Positions 44,359 to 52,582 of a stretch of DNA of 64,000 nucleotides are shown here, piece by piece (positions within the stretch are counted from its first letter, which is position 1; every line of letters begins with the position of its first letter). The stretch is from Sagittula marina (GTDB lineage: Bacteria > Pseudomonadota > Alphaproteobacteria > Rhodobacterales > Rhodobacteraceae): assembly GCF_014196795.1 (NCBI RefSeq), contig NZ_JACIEJ010000013.1:62001-126000 (forward strand). Direction: 5' to 3'. Under the pieces are notes generated by a model, which ran no database searches, had not been told where the DNA came from, and saw only the letters and a program-made list of their open reading frames with translations. The position numbers and the translations under genes were made by a program.

Positions 44359-45432
44359 ATGAGCGTCGTCACCTATTTCGTTGAAACCTCCCAGGGCTAT
44401 CTCGACACCGCCGCAGAAACCCAGTTCGGATCGGTTGCGGCAACGGTTGGCACGCTTCTGGTGCTGGGAACAACGCTGGTGGTGGTTCTCGTTTTCCTGA
44501 ACATGGTCTACCAGTACAAGGCGATGGACGGACGCACGGCATTCTGGCTCGCGGTCAAGATCGGGCTCATCGGGATATTTGCAACCAACTGGGTGCAGTT
44601 CAACGCCCTCTCCTCCGCCATCCTGGCCGGGATCGACAGCATTGCGGGTGCGCTGGTTGCTTCCGTTGGTGGTGGAACTCCCGGCCCTTCTGGCACTTTC
44701 GCAGAAGAGTTTGACCGGCTAATCGCGGAACTAGGGGACTATCTCAACGCCGCTGGGTCCGAGCTGAACTGGATGGCAGGGGCCATGCTCGACATTGTCG
44801 GGGTCCTCTTGCTCTCGATCCTCGGCGGGCTGGCCGCCTTCATCCTCGTGGCATCCCGCCTGATGATCGCACTTCTGATCGGGATCGCACCGGTGATGAT
44901 TTTCCTGACCCTCTTCGAGGTCACCAAGGACTATTTCGCGCGCTGGCTGTCGGCGCTGGTCTCCTTCGCGCTCTACCCCATAGTCGTGGCCGGTGTGTTC
45001 GCGACAATCACGGGTGTCTCCTCTGCCCTCATCGGCGAACTCGGCGACCCGGAGGGAGCCTCAAACATCGGCGCGCTCATTCCCTTCTTCATGATGGTGC
45101 TCATGGCCAAGGGCTTCATCATTGCCACGCCCTTCATCGTCCGCGCGATCTCCGGAAACATTATGATGCCCGCCCTCTCCAGTGGTCTCGGCGGCTACAG
45201 CTTTGCCCGCGCCGCCATGGGCAGCCAGCAGGCCTACAATCGCTACCTGATCGGAGGCGCAAGTGGCGCAGAATACGCAGCCCTCAGGGCGCGGCAGTTC
45301 TTCGGCGTGCAGCAGATGCCCGTGAGGCAGGGCATGGGGCAGACGGGTTCCGCAGGAGGCGCAGGATCCGCAGACTCGGGGTCAAAAATGCTGGCGCAGC
45401 TGGCGAGACTGGGTCGACTTGGCCGACGGTGA
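44359..45432 (+). CDS. virB6: VirB6/TrbL-like polytopic channel protein
   Basis: 357 residues with about six TM helices in the middle, a TrbL/VirB6 domain (FAKWLSAL-like motif YFARWLSALVSFALYPIV) and a Gly/Gln-rich C-terminus. VirB6 forms the inner-membrane passage. In Ti-type operons it lies between virB5 and virB8; here it is last, a rearranged order. SD is weak. Confidence 0.88.
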   Translation: MSVVTYFVETSQGYLDTAAETQFGSVAATVGTLLVLGTTLVVVLVFLNMVYQYKAMDGRTAFWLAVKIGLIGIFATNWVQFNALSSAILAGIDSIAGALVASVGGGTPGPSGTFAEEFDRLIAELGDYLNAAGSELNWMAGAMLDIVGVLLLSILGGLAAFILVASRLMIALLIGIAPVMIFLTLFEVTKDYFARWLSALVSFALYPIVVAGVFATITGVSSALIGELGDPEGASNIGALIPFFMMVLMAKGFIIATPFIVRAISGNIMMPALSSGLGGYSFARAAMGSQQAYNRYLIGGASGAEYAALRARQFFGVQQMPVRQGMGQTGSAGGAGSADSGSKMLAQLARLGRLGRR

Positions 45433-45489
45433 CGGCCCTGAGCCGCCGTTCATCGTCGGACCCGAGGCTGCGCCGCGGCTTCCCCAGAC

Positions 45490-45555
45490 CGGTCGTTCAT
45501 GCACTGCGCAGCAATTTAGGACGCCCAAGGTCTGCTGTGCGGACAGAACGGACTT
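45490..45555 (+). repeat. Dispersed intergenic repeat, copy A
   Basis: Contains GGTCGTTCATGCACTGCGCAGCAATTT (in pieces: GTTCATGCA, TGCGCAGCA) and GTCTGCTGTGCGGACAG, matching the repeats at 46500-46735 and 50710-50850. It fills most of the gap between virB6 and the lipoprotein gene. Probably a fragment of a chromosomal-type intergenic repeat common in this host group. Confidence 0.5.
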
Positions 45556-45679
45556 TCGCCGCAGGCCTGTCGATGTCCGGTTTGATGAGCCGTCCAACAA
45601 ACAGTCGTTTCTGAGGATGCGCGATGTAAATCAACAGACCGACTGAGCCCAAATTGACCAAAACAACTAGCTTATAGCC

Positions 45680-46258
45680 CTATTGCGGGATAGTGCATCC
45701 CACACAGGTATTAATCGGGCGATTGTTGAACTCGGCTTTGGCGGCAGCGCGCTCCGCTTCCAGCACGCGGAGCGCGGCCGCATCCTTTGCCTTTTGAGCA
45801 TTTCTTGCGCTGACCGCCTGATCGAGTCTTGCTTGCGCAGCGCGCTTTGCATCCGCTTCTGAGGGTGCATTCTTGCCGCAGGTTGACCAACGCTGCTCTT
45901 CGATCCCGCTTCTGAGTGTTCCTGATTTACAGCTCGTCAAGTGAAACCCAGATCCGGAAGAGGAATTTGTCGAGCCAGAGGATGTAGTCGAACTCGAACC
46001 AGACGATGAATAATCTGTCACTGGTGCTCGTTGTATCGCAGATGAGCTACGAACCGGCGCTCTGTTAGTATTCCCGACACCGTTGCCATAGTACCGTGGT
46101 GCGCCATAAGTTCCATAGCTGGAGTTCGTACTGCCAAAGCCTCCAGATTGACTCATCTCTCGATTCATGTTCGTCATGGCCTCATTGAAAGCGCGGGAAT
46201 CTGAATCAGAACATGCTACCAGAGTCAGCATAAAAATTGGTGCTAGTTTTTTTAACAT
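45680..46258 (-). CDS. Lipoprotein with Ser/Gly-rich linker
   Basis: 192 residues: lipobox (FMLTLVAC), a Ser/Gly/Asn/Tyr-rich low-complexity region (residues 40-105), then a domain with cysteines (TSCKSG, WSTCGK) and a helical Ala/Arg-rich part ending NTCVGCTIPQ. Base composition is more AT-rich than the T4SS genes, suggesting separate origin. Start MLKKLAP at 46258. Function unknown. Confidence 0.7.
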   Translation of the reverse strand: MLKKLAPIFMLTLVACSDSDSRAFNEAMTNMNREMSQSGGFGSTNSSYGTYGAPRYYGNGVGNTNRAPVRSSSAIQRAPVTDYSSSGSSSTTSSGSTNSSSGSGFHLTSCKSGTLRSGIEEQRWSTCGKNAPSEADAKRAAQARLDQAVSARNAQKAKDAAALRVLEAERAAAKAEFNNRPINTCVGCTIPQ

Positions 46259-46502
46259 CACTGTAATCCCTCTTGAAACCAAGGCACCTTCGCAAAACTG
46301 CTTTAAAAAATAAACACCTAATCTTCTTGGGGTAATAATGCGCGCAGCGGCAGTGATAGAAACGCTGAGAAATGCCGCGCGCGAATAGGTGTGTTCTAAA
46401 AATGTTCCTTTAGGAGCATCACCAAACCGCGCTTATTTGCGCCGACACAAACCCGGTTCAAAACCTAAGTGGTTGTTGAGAGCCTTCGGGCGCCTGATGA
46501 TA

Positions 46503-46735
46503 GCGGACATTCGCGCAACGCGCAGCATCGGTCACATTGGGCTCGTTCCGGACCTTCGCTGCACGGCAGGACCAAGCGCCTGGTCGCGCTCCCCGCGCAG
46601 CGTCGCTCCCGGCCCAGACCTGCCGTTCGAAGCGACCGTCGATGCGGCAACGCACAGTCACCGAAGCAGCCATTCGTGCATCGCGCAGCATTTTTCGTGG
46701 GTGAAGGTCGTCAGAGCGGACAAAACCGCCAACCG
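46503..46735 (+). repeat. Dispersed intergenic repeat, copy B (uninterrupted)
   Basis: Two related subunits. The first has GCGGACATTC..GCGCAGCATCGGTCA followed by TTGGGCTCGTTCC and ACCTTCGCTGC. The second has CCATTCGTGCATCGCGCAGCA and GTCAGAGCGGACA. The first subunit is the uninterrupted form of the site split by the IS at 48631-49992. No credible gene lies in this 46259-46842 gap. Confidence 0.7.
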
Positions 46736-46842
46736 GACGGCACCAATGAATGTCCTCTTCGCGGCAAAATAGAATTTGTATCTGAGGCAACAAATGCCCG
46801 GCGACCATTGGCCGCCGGGCACTCGATAAAGGCACTCGTTAC

Positions 46843-47568
46843 TTACTTGATTGCCAGAATGTCGAAGTTACTGACGTTGGCGACCACGCCGTCGTCCCAA
46901 CCGCCCTCGACCAGAACCGACGCTTTTTCGTTCAGAAGCCCGGCAACCTGCCCAGCAAAGTGTGCCTCGCGACCTGAGTTGTCGGCGAAGATGTCAAAGA
47001 TTGCGAAGTTGTTTTCGTCAATCTGCAAAGCCGCCCAGAACAGCGTCTTTGGCTCTGTATCGGCCACGATCGGGCCAGCCGCCGTCAACAATGCAGCCAG
47101 ATTATCGGCCTGTCCTGGAGCCGCTTCGAGCCGGATATATGTTGCAGTTGTGGCACTGTAGAGATCAACCGGTGCTTTGGCTGACAGAACGTCCGAGTTG
47201 TTGATGTTGGCGACAACTCCAGCATCCCAACCGCCGTCTACTAATGTGTCTGCGTTTCCATTCAGTGCGCCTGCGACAGCACCTGAAAAATGGGCATTGC
47301 GGGCAGCTTCATCCTCAAAGACATCGAAGATCGCTAGGCTGTCGCCTGCTTGCAAAGCAAACCAGAGTTTGGTGCCGGGCTCGGTTTCTGCGACCAGTGG
47401 GGCAGCACCTGCAAGAAACTCGGCAAATGCGTCGGTCTGGCCGGATGCGGCGGGCATTTCGATAAAGCTGGCAGTGTGATCGTTCATGACGTTTTCCTGT
47501 GCGTTTGCGGAAGTTGTTGCAGAAATCAAAGCGAGTGCTGAGATGGTGTGAAGGATTATGGATTTCAT
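46843..47568 (-). CDS. Secreted protein with two ABM-like domains
   Basis: 241 residues: a signal peptide (1-24, cleavage after ANAQ) and two tandem ferredoxin-like ABM (antibiotic biosynthesis monooxygenase-like) repeats, each with AAPGQ/ASGQ, ETEPGTKLWFALQ / DTEPKTLFWAALQ, and FAIFDIF/LAIFDVF, ending with HFAGQVAGLL/HFSGAVAGAL. The repeats are clearly duplicated. Being periplasmic is unusual for ABM proteins. Divergent LysR regulator next door. Confidence 0.8.
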   Translation of the reverse strand: MKSIILHTISALALISATTSANAQENVMNDHTASFIEMPAASGQTDAFAEFLAGAAPLVAETEPGTKLWFALQAGDSLAIFDVFEDEAARNAHFSGAVAGALNGNADTLVDGGWDAGVVANINNSDVLSAKAPVDLYSATTATYIRLEAAPGQADNLAALLTAAGPIVADTEPKTLFWAALQIDENNFAIFDIFADNSGREAHFAGQVAGLLNEKASVLVEGGWDDGVVANVSNFDILAIK

Positions 47569-47664
47569 TGGTCTTCTCCTGAGTTTGGGTTCATCGTTCG
47601 TTTTCGATGAGCCCTTGTCCCATGTGCCACCCTCATGACTCCAATCTTGAAGTCCTATACTTCG

Positions 47665-47679
47665 ATAGGCATTGACTAT
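47665..47679 (+). promoter_or_regulatory. LysR-type T-N11-A box
   Basis: ATAGGCATTGACTAT, an interrupted dyad ATAG-N7-CTAT holding a T-N11-A motif, 40 bp before the LysR gene and in the shared region with the divergent ABM gene at 47568. Typical layout for LTTR autoregulation and target control. Confidence 0.6.
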
Positions 47680-47718
47680 GATTGATGCGCGGTTGAGGTT
47701 GCGTATGAGGAGGACGTC

Positions 47719-48585
47719 ATGGAAATGAATCAGGTCCGCTACTTTTTGGCGGTTTGCGAGCATCGCAATTTCACCCATGCCGCGAGTGCTTCCAACGTAT
47801 CGCAACCCTCGCTTACGGCGGCGATCAAAAAACTTGAGGACGAATTGGGCGATGCATTGTTCATCCGAGATCGTGCTGGCTGCCGCCTGACAGCGCTTGG
47901 TAAGCTTATGCAGCCAAGATTGGAACGCATCCAGTCTGAGGCAAGGGAGGCAAAAGCCGAGGCTGTCCGACATACGCGGCTAGAAAGAGTCCCGATTAGC
48001 ATCGGAATAGGTGAAACGATAGGCCATGCCAAAGTCTCGGAGGCCGTCGAACGGTTTCGTCAACGCGTGCCGCAAGCCGAGATAGAACTGATCGTCGACG
48101 CAAACGACACTTTGTTGGCGGGACTTCGGGAGGGAGAATTTGATCTCGTGATATCAACAGTAGAGGTCAGTGAGGAGCTTTATCGCATAGACCCACTCTA
48201 TCAAGAGGCCTATCGTGTGGTTGTGGCGAAAGGTCATCCCCTGTCTGAGTTGCCGGCCGTATCGCTTGCTGATTTGGCAGATACAACCATGTTGGATCGC
48301 CCAAATTGTGAAATGCGAGAGGCATTGCATGGGGCGTGCACGGACCATGGTCATACGCTCTATGCGGCATACCGGTCAAACCGCGTGGACTGGTTGGTCG
48401 AGCTCGCGCGGCGAGGCTCGGGGGCCGTTATCCTTCCCGAAACGTCGATCCCTGACCATGACAATCTCGTCTCACTTCCGGTAGCCGACATGGAAATTGC
48501 AAGAGATGTGGCAGCGCTTCGTTTCCGCCATCAGGCTTCTCGCTCAGAAACAAACGAACTGGTGCGGGAGTTTTCGCGGAACTGA
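47719..48585 (+). CDS. LysR-family transcriptional regulator
   Basis: A 288-residue LTTR: HTH at residues 3-60 (LAVCEHRNFTHAASASNVSQPSLTAAI in parts) and a periplasmic-binding-protein-like effector domain. It closely follows the CbbR/CynR layout, but the ligand is unknown. Divergent from the ABM-domain gene, which is its likely target. Confidence 0.9.
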   Translation: MEMNQVRYFLAVCEHRNFTHAASASNVSQPSLTAAIKKLEDELGDALFIRDRAGCRLTALGKLMQPRLERIQSEAREAKAEAVRHTRLERVPISIGIGETIGHAKVSEAVERFRQRVPQAEIELIVDANDTLLAGLREGEFDLVISTVEVSEELYRIDPLYQEAYRVVVAKGHPLSELPAVSLADLADTTMLDRPNCEMREALHGACTDHGHTLYAAYRSNRVDWLVELARRGSGAVILPETSIPDHDNLVSLPVADMEIARDVAALRFRHQASRSETNELVREFSRN

Positions 48586-48637
48586 GCTTTGTAAAGAGCG
48601 GACATTGGCGCTTCGTGCAGCATCGGTCAATAATGGG

Positions 48638-48651
48638 ATGTACCGGCTGCT
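48638..48651 (+). repeat. Left subterminal inverted repeat of IS
   Basis: ATGTACCGGCTGCT; exact reverse complement at 49976-49989. It starts 7 bp inside the deduced left end. Confidence 0.85.
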
Positions 48652-48701
48652 TCACCCAGCAGGTTAGGCTTTGCCTATGACTGCAAACAGGAGAAGTCGC
48701 T

Positions 48702-49760
48702 ATGAAATCGGAAAATCTGGAAGAGATCGCTGTCATTGGCGTCGACATTGGAAAAGACACGTTTCACCTCGTCGGTTTCGATCAAACAGGTCAGCGCGTT
48801 TTACGTAAGAAGATTAAGCGGTTGGCTTTACAGCCGACATTTGAGAGTTTTCCGCGCTGTGTCGTTGGCATGGAAGCTTGCATGAGCGCGCATTTTGTTA
48901 GCCGCATGTTGCGCAAACTTGGTTTTGAGCCTCGGATCATCCCAGCGATCTATGTGAAGCCGTTCAACAAGGGGCAAAAGAACGATTACAACGATGCAGA
49001 GGCTATCGCTGAAGCAGCAATGCGTCCCAACCTCCGCACGGTGACTGAGAAAAGTCAGGATCAGTTGGATCTGCAGGCAATGCATCGTGTCCGGTCGAGG
49101 CTGGTGGCACGTCGCACCGCCACGATCAATCAGATCCGGGCATTCCTGATTGAACAAGGCATCACAGTCCGAGCAGGTCGGCACAGGTTGCAGAGTCCAT
49201 TTGAGGCCATCCTGGAAAACCGGCGCGATGAAATCTCACCGCGGATGCGCAGCACGCTCCTTGGGCTTTATGGCGATTGGCTTTGGGTCGATGAGCGGAT
49301 CAAAGCAATCTCATCGGAGATTGAGGACATCAGCCGGTCTGAAGAAAACAGTGCCAACATCATGACCATTCCGGGGATTGGTCCGTTGATCTCGACGGCC
49401 ATCGTTGCCGCCATTGGTCAGGGCGAGGTGTTTGACAGAGGCCGGGACTTTGCAGCGTGGATTGGCCTGGTGCCGCGCCAGTTCAGTACGGGTGGTCGGA
49501 CGATTCTTGGTAGGATCAGCAAACGCGGCAACGGCTATCTACGGATGCTGCTTGTGCAGGCCGCCAATGTCATCTTGATGCGCCCGCATCGCTGGGATGC
49601 AATCGGTCTTGGTCCATGGTTGAGAGGGGTCACAGGACGCATGCCGCACAATAAGGCCGCAGTCGCATTGGCCAATAAACTGGCCCACACCGCTTGGAGC
49701 GTTCTGCGCTACGGGTCGAAGTACAAGGTTGAAGGAGACGAGGCTTTGGCGGCGATCTAG
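48702..49760 (+). CDS. IS110-family (IS1111-type) transposase
   Basis: 352 residues: N-terminal RuvC-like DEDD domain (IGVDIGKDTF, YNDAEAIAEAA), a coiled coil, and the C-terminal Tnp20 domain with IPGIGPLISTAIV and the IS1111-type signature FSTGG...LGRISKRGNGYLR that includes the active Ser region. Intact, full length. GGAGAAG lies upstream of the ATG. These recombinases insert without terminal inverted repeats, guided by an element-encoded RNA. Confidence 0.95.
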   Translation: MKSENLEEIAVIGVDIGKDTFHLVGFDQTGQRVLRKKIKRLALQPTFESFPRCVVGMEACMSAHFVSRMLRKLGFEPRIIPAIYVKPFNKGQKNDYNDAEAIAEAAMRPNLRTVTEKSQDQLDLQAMHRVRSRLVARRTATINQIRAFLIEQGITVRAGRHRLQSPFEAILENRRDEISPRMRSTLLGLYGDWLWVDERIKAISSEIEDISRSEENSANIMTIPGIGPLISTAIVAAIGQGEVFDRGRDFAAWIGLVPRQFSTGGRTILGRISKRGNGYLRMLLVQAANVILMRPHRWDAIGLGPWLRGVTGRMPHNKAAVALANKLAHTAWSVLRYGSKYKVEGDEALAAI

Positions 49761-49975
49761 CGGCCAAAACCCCACGGAGTTCGCGAAGGAGAAAAGCATG
49801 GTACGGAGACAATACGCCCCCAAAATCTGAGAGCCCATTTGGTCGTAACCGATCTGGTCAATAATGAGATCAAGGCGCGTGCGTAACCCACAATGGCCAC
49901 GGCCCGCGAGCCGATAAACAGGCCGGATACATATGAGCGACTACCGCTAGCCACGCCAATATCTCACTTGCGAAC
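49761..49975 (+). ncRNA. Candidate bridge RNA region of IS right end
   Basis: The noncoding right end of the IS is about 230 bp, against 71 bp on the left; IS1111-type elements are expected to encode their bridge RNA on this side. It holds a GATCT/AGATC stem (49851-49871) with the 11-nt loop GGTCAATAATG. That loop exactly equals the target/left-end junction at 48625-48635. GAGCCCA at 49831-49837 is complementary to TGGGCTC of the right target. RNA ends and full fold are not determined. Confidence 0.45.
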
Positions 49976-49989
49976 AGCAGCCGGTACAT
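49976..49989 (-). repeat. Right subterminal inverted repeat of IS
   Basis: AGCAGCCGGTACAT on the plus strand, the reverse complement of the left copy; ends 3 bp inside the deduced right boundary. Confidence 0.85.
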
Positions 49990-49992
49990 ACA

Positions 49993-50145
49993 AGTGGGCT
50001 CGTTCCCGACCTTCGCTGCGCGGGGCCAAGCGCCTGGTCGCCCCTCGCGCTGCAGACCATGGGAGCTCGGGCCGGCTCTCGCTCGCGGCCCTGAGCCGAC
50101 ATTCGCCAGGTGGTCATCGCGGCAACGCAGCCTTCCCGAACCGGC
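49993..50145 (+). repeat. Dispersed intergenic repeat, copy C (right half)
   Basis: Begins AGTGGGCTCGTTCCCGACCTTCGCTGC and continues CCAAGCGCCTGGTCG, matching copy B at 46537-46600. Its missing left half (GAGCGGACATT...GCAGCATCGGTCAA) is on the other side of the IS at about 48597-48630. It marks the IS insertion into the repeat. Confidence 0.7.
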
Positions 50146-50207
50146 CTTACGTCACACGCAGCATTCTTGGGTTGGCAGGGGCACCCTATACTAGTCTGTC
50201 TCTTGGT

Positions 50208-50573
50208 TCAGAAGGTGATGCTGAAACCTAGGACACAAATCAGCAGCGCCATGGTGACCAAGGCGACAATGCGTGCCTTGAGGTTCGCCTCCTGTCCCGC
50301 CACGATCCGCCAGGCAATTGCGGTCAACACACCAACAGCCAATGGCGCTGCCGCAGCCCAAAGTACCAAGCCCTCGAAACCGCGCTGCATTCCGCAGCCT
50401 GCCGGGTCAGATTGGCAGCTCTGGCTTGCCCAACTCAACGACAAAGCACCGAGGCTACCCATCCCTGTCAGTGTCACAACGACGGGAACGAGTGGACGTC
50501 TGGGCAAGGCGACAAGAGAAGCAGCGACAGTTCCCAGAACAGCTGCTGCTATCAATGCTGCGATAAAGCTCAT
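50208..50573 (-). CDS. Hypothetical membrane protein
   Basis: About 121 residues from MSFIAALI, with four hydrophobic segments and the loop CQSDPAGCGMQRG. A longer ORF starting at 50690 adds a polar N-terminus; a G-rich site before 50573 and the hydrophobic start favour the shorter form. No family is recognised. Flanked on both sides by dispersed repeats. Confidence 0.6.
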   Translation of the reverse strand: MSFIAALIAAAVLGTVAASLVALPRRPLVPVVVTLTGMGSLGALSLSWASQSCQSDPAGCGMQRGFEGLVLWAAAAPLAVGVLTAIAWRIVAGQEANLKARIVALVTMALLICVLGFSITF

Positions 50574-50709
50574 ACGCCCCCCACTTCGGTCCCGGTTCAA
50601 CGCTGCGGCCAGGGCAGGATTCCCGCTATGGCTCCATTGCAGCGGTCGTGACTGGCTTCGGTCTTCGGTAGAATCAGGCGTTGCCGTCACCCAGTTTGCC
50701 TAAACGGGT

Positions 50710-50850
50710 CGTATGGAAGCCGCAAGTTCGGCCCAGAGCCGCTTTTCACCGACCACGCCGCTGCCGCGCCGCAGCTTCACCGGACCGGCCATTCGTCCAT
50801 TGCGCAGCATTTTCGAGGGCCGAAGTTCGGCAGAGCGGGACAAATCCTCA
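50710..50850 (+). repeat. Dispersed intergenic repeat, copy D
   Basis: Contains GGCCATTCGTCCATTGCGCAGCATTTTCG (in parts CCATTCGTCC, TGCGCAGCATTTT) and GTTCGGCAGAGCGGGACAAA, matching the second subunit of copy B at 46668-46735. It is the gap between the membrane-protein gene and the SDR gene. Confidence 0.6.
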
Positions 50851-50904
50851 GTTTCCGATAGTTTTGAAAACTTTCTTCAACCAATAGTCGCACCAATCAA
50901 TTAG

Positions 50905-51684
50905 TCACCTAATCTGAGCAGCGCGCCTTTTCATGTCTAAACTGTTGACCGTAGAAAATGTCTTATCGTAACGGCCCTCGGCTTCGGCTTTGCGCAGAAA
51001 TTTGACACGGGCCACTAGGATTTCGTCCGGCACCTCATTGAGCGCGAGAATCTCAACGACCTCGTCGATAAATTCTTGCAACGGCATCGCAGCGGCGACT
51101 GCTGATTGGCCCGGCGTCAACTCAGTTGCGACAAGCGGAGGCGCGATCTCATGGACATCCACCGAGGTATCGCGCAATTGATGGCGCACCGCCTGTGTCC
51201 AAGCATGGATCGCGGCTTTGGTTGCTGAATAGACCGGGTTCGCGGCCTTGGGCACGAAGGCCAGCCCCGAAGATACAGTTAGCAGCGCCGCATGCGGTTG
51301 GGTTCGAAGATGGGGCAGCAGCGCTGCCGCAAGGCGAATGGGCGCAGTCAGGTTTGTTGTGATGGTGCGCTCGGCCACGTCCAGCTTAACCCGTTCGGCG
51401 GTGTAATCTTCTGCTTCCATAATGCCCGCGTTGAGGATGACGGTATCAAGCTCAGGATGTTCGGCAATGACCGCGTCGGAGAATGCCGCAAGCGAATTTT
51501 CGTTTGTAACATCAAGGCGATAACCGGCCATTTCTGGGTTTCGCTGCAGTACTGCCTGCAAGCTGTCCCTGTTGCGCCCGGTGATGATGAGGCGATTTCC
51601 CTTGGACTGCAGCGCCTCGGCGAGGGCCAGACCAATCCCTGAGTTGCCGCCGGTGATAAGGATCGTACGATTGGTGAAAGTCAT
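50905..51684 (-). CDS. Short-chain dehydrogenase/reductase (DltE-like)
   Basis: 259 residues, classical SDR: the NAD(P) motif TGGNSGIG (12-19), NAG at about 90, catalytic Ser, Tyr and Lys in VSSGLAF and YSATKAA. The C-terminal PPLVATELTPG resembles DltE/YkvO-type SDRs of unknown substrate. Start at 51684; the extra 11 upstream residues are unlikely. The divergent HxlR gene is its probable regulator. Confidence 0.9.
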   Translation of the reverse strand: MTFTNRTILITGGNSGIGLALAEALQSKGNRLIITGRNRDSLQAVLQRNPEMAGYRLDVTNENSLAAFSDAVIAEHPELDTVILNAGIMEAEDYTAERVKLDVAERTITTNLTAPIRLAAALLPHLRTQPHAALLTVSSGLAFVPKAANPVYSATKAAIHAWTQAVRHQLRDTSVDVHEIAPPLVATELTPGQSAVAAAMPLQEFIDEVVEILALNEVPDEILVARVKFLRKAEAEGRYDKTFSTVNSLDMKRRAAQIR

Positions 51685-51762
51685 TGCTTTGTGTTCCTTT
51701 CGATGACTGGAGGACACATGTCTCTTTCGCTATCTTTGGGAAAGAAGGCACCGAAAAGATTT

Positions 51763-51784
51763 ATACTTACCCAAAAGAGAGTAT
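51763..51784 (+). promoter_or_regulatory. Inverted repeat between SDR and HxlR genes
   Basis: ATACT-N12-AGTAT just before the HxlR start, with a second pair TTTGGG (51735) / CCCAAA (51770). HxlR regulators bind such AT-rich dyads, often both repressing themselves and the divergent gene. Confidence 0.4.
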
Positions 51785-51791
51785 TGAGCGC

Positions 51792-52208
51792 ATGACAAAC
51801 GACCCGTTTCGACAAGAGCTGCTGAACATCTCTGAAACTGATCCAGCAGTGGATCGCCTGGTCGAACAAACCATTGGTCGGGTCGCGGACAAGTGGACGA
51901 TGCTTTTGATCGAAATCCTGACGAATCGGGAATGCTGCCGTTTTGGCGAACTCAGCAAGGCCTGCGAAGGGATCAGTCAAAAGATGCTCACGCAAACCTT
52001 GCGCGCATTGGAACGTGACGGGCTTGTCACCAGAACGGTCTATCCAGTCGTCCCTCCGAAGGTTGAGTATCGTCTGACGGATCTTGGACTTGGTTTGAGC
52101 AAGGCATTCTGTGGTGTGTGGATTTGGGCAGAAGAAAATCTGGAGAGGGTTGAGCAAGCCCGCAAGGAGTATGTCGAACGAAAGAAAGACGATGGAACCG
52201 TCAGATAG
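51792..52208 (+). CDS. HxlR-family transcriptional regulator
   Basis: 138 residues with the HxlR winged HTH: KWTMLLIEILTNRECCRFGEL, ISQKMLTQTLRALERDGLVTRTVYP and VEYRLTDLG (in parts). Two adjacent cysteines (CC, residues about 52-53) could sense oxidants or aldehydes, as in other HxlR proteins. ATG at 51792 is preferred over an upstream in-frame ATG. Divergent from the SDR gene. Confidence 0.88.
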   Translation: MTNDPFRQELLNISETDPAVDRLVEQTIGRVADKWTMLLIEILTNRECCRFGELSKACEGISQKMLTQTLRALERDGLVTRTVYPVVPPKVEYRLTDLGLGLSKAFCGVWIWAEENLERVEQARKEYVERKKDDGTVR

Positions 52209-52438
52209 GGCTCAAAGCGGCCGATCTCCGCGTCGCGGCGAACCGCTCTAACCTGGCCACACAGGACTGTCATGAACGGCCCAAAGCGGCCGCTCGACGA
52301 CTGGCAATGCTGCCATGCAGCTTCTCCAAACCTGACATTCGTGCCTAGCGCGGCAAGATCGTTGGGTCACAGTCTGCTATGCGGACAATGCTGCCATTCA
52401 GCCCCTTGCAAGCGCAGAGTATGTCAGCATCTGCTGAA

Positions 52439-52582
52439 TTAGCAGAGGAGGAAGGCGCTCAGCAGGGCGACGGAAAGGCCGAACTCGCGCCACAGCGCCA
52501 GTCCCGCAAGAGCCACGGCAAGGAAGACGCCCATGGCCAGCAGCAGGTGGAAACGTATCGACAGCATCCGCGCATCCCTCAT
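52439..52582 (-). CDS. Small single-TM protein downstream of MFS pseudogene
   Basis: A 47-residue ORF whose ATG overlaps the MFS stop by one base (TGATG): basic N-terminus (RDARMLSIRF), then one or two hydrophobic stretches (LLLAMGVFLAVALAGLALW, LSVALLSAFLLC). No family is recognised. Translational coupling to a dead gene suggests it may no longer be expressed. Confidence 0.45.
   Translation of the reverse strand: MRDARMLSIRFHLLLAMGVFLAVALAGLALWREFGLSVALLSAFLLC

Larger units (their letters stand above)
48631..49992 (+). mobile_element. IS110-family insertion sequence, IS1111 subgroup
   Basis: About 1,362 bp. It carries a DEDD transposase and perfect 14-bp subterminal inverted repeats (ATGTACCGGCTGCT at 48638-48651 and its reverse complement at 49976-49989). 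The repeats are 7 bp from the left end and 3 bp from the right end, the rule for IS1111-type elements. Removing the element joins GCAGCATCGGTCAA to AGTGGGCTCG. This equals copy B of the dispersed repeat (GCAGCATCGGTCACATTGGGCTCG) in spacing, so the boundaries are supported by an empty site. No target duplication is expected. Confidence 0.85.

Noticed and set aside
49856-49870. GGTCAATAATGAGAT and GGTCAATAATGGGAT (48625) as target-site direct repeats marking the IS ends
   Set aside because: The subterminal inverted repeats and the empty-site match place the right end at about 49992, so the 49856 copy is internal; it is better explained as part of a guide RNA loop.
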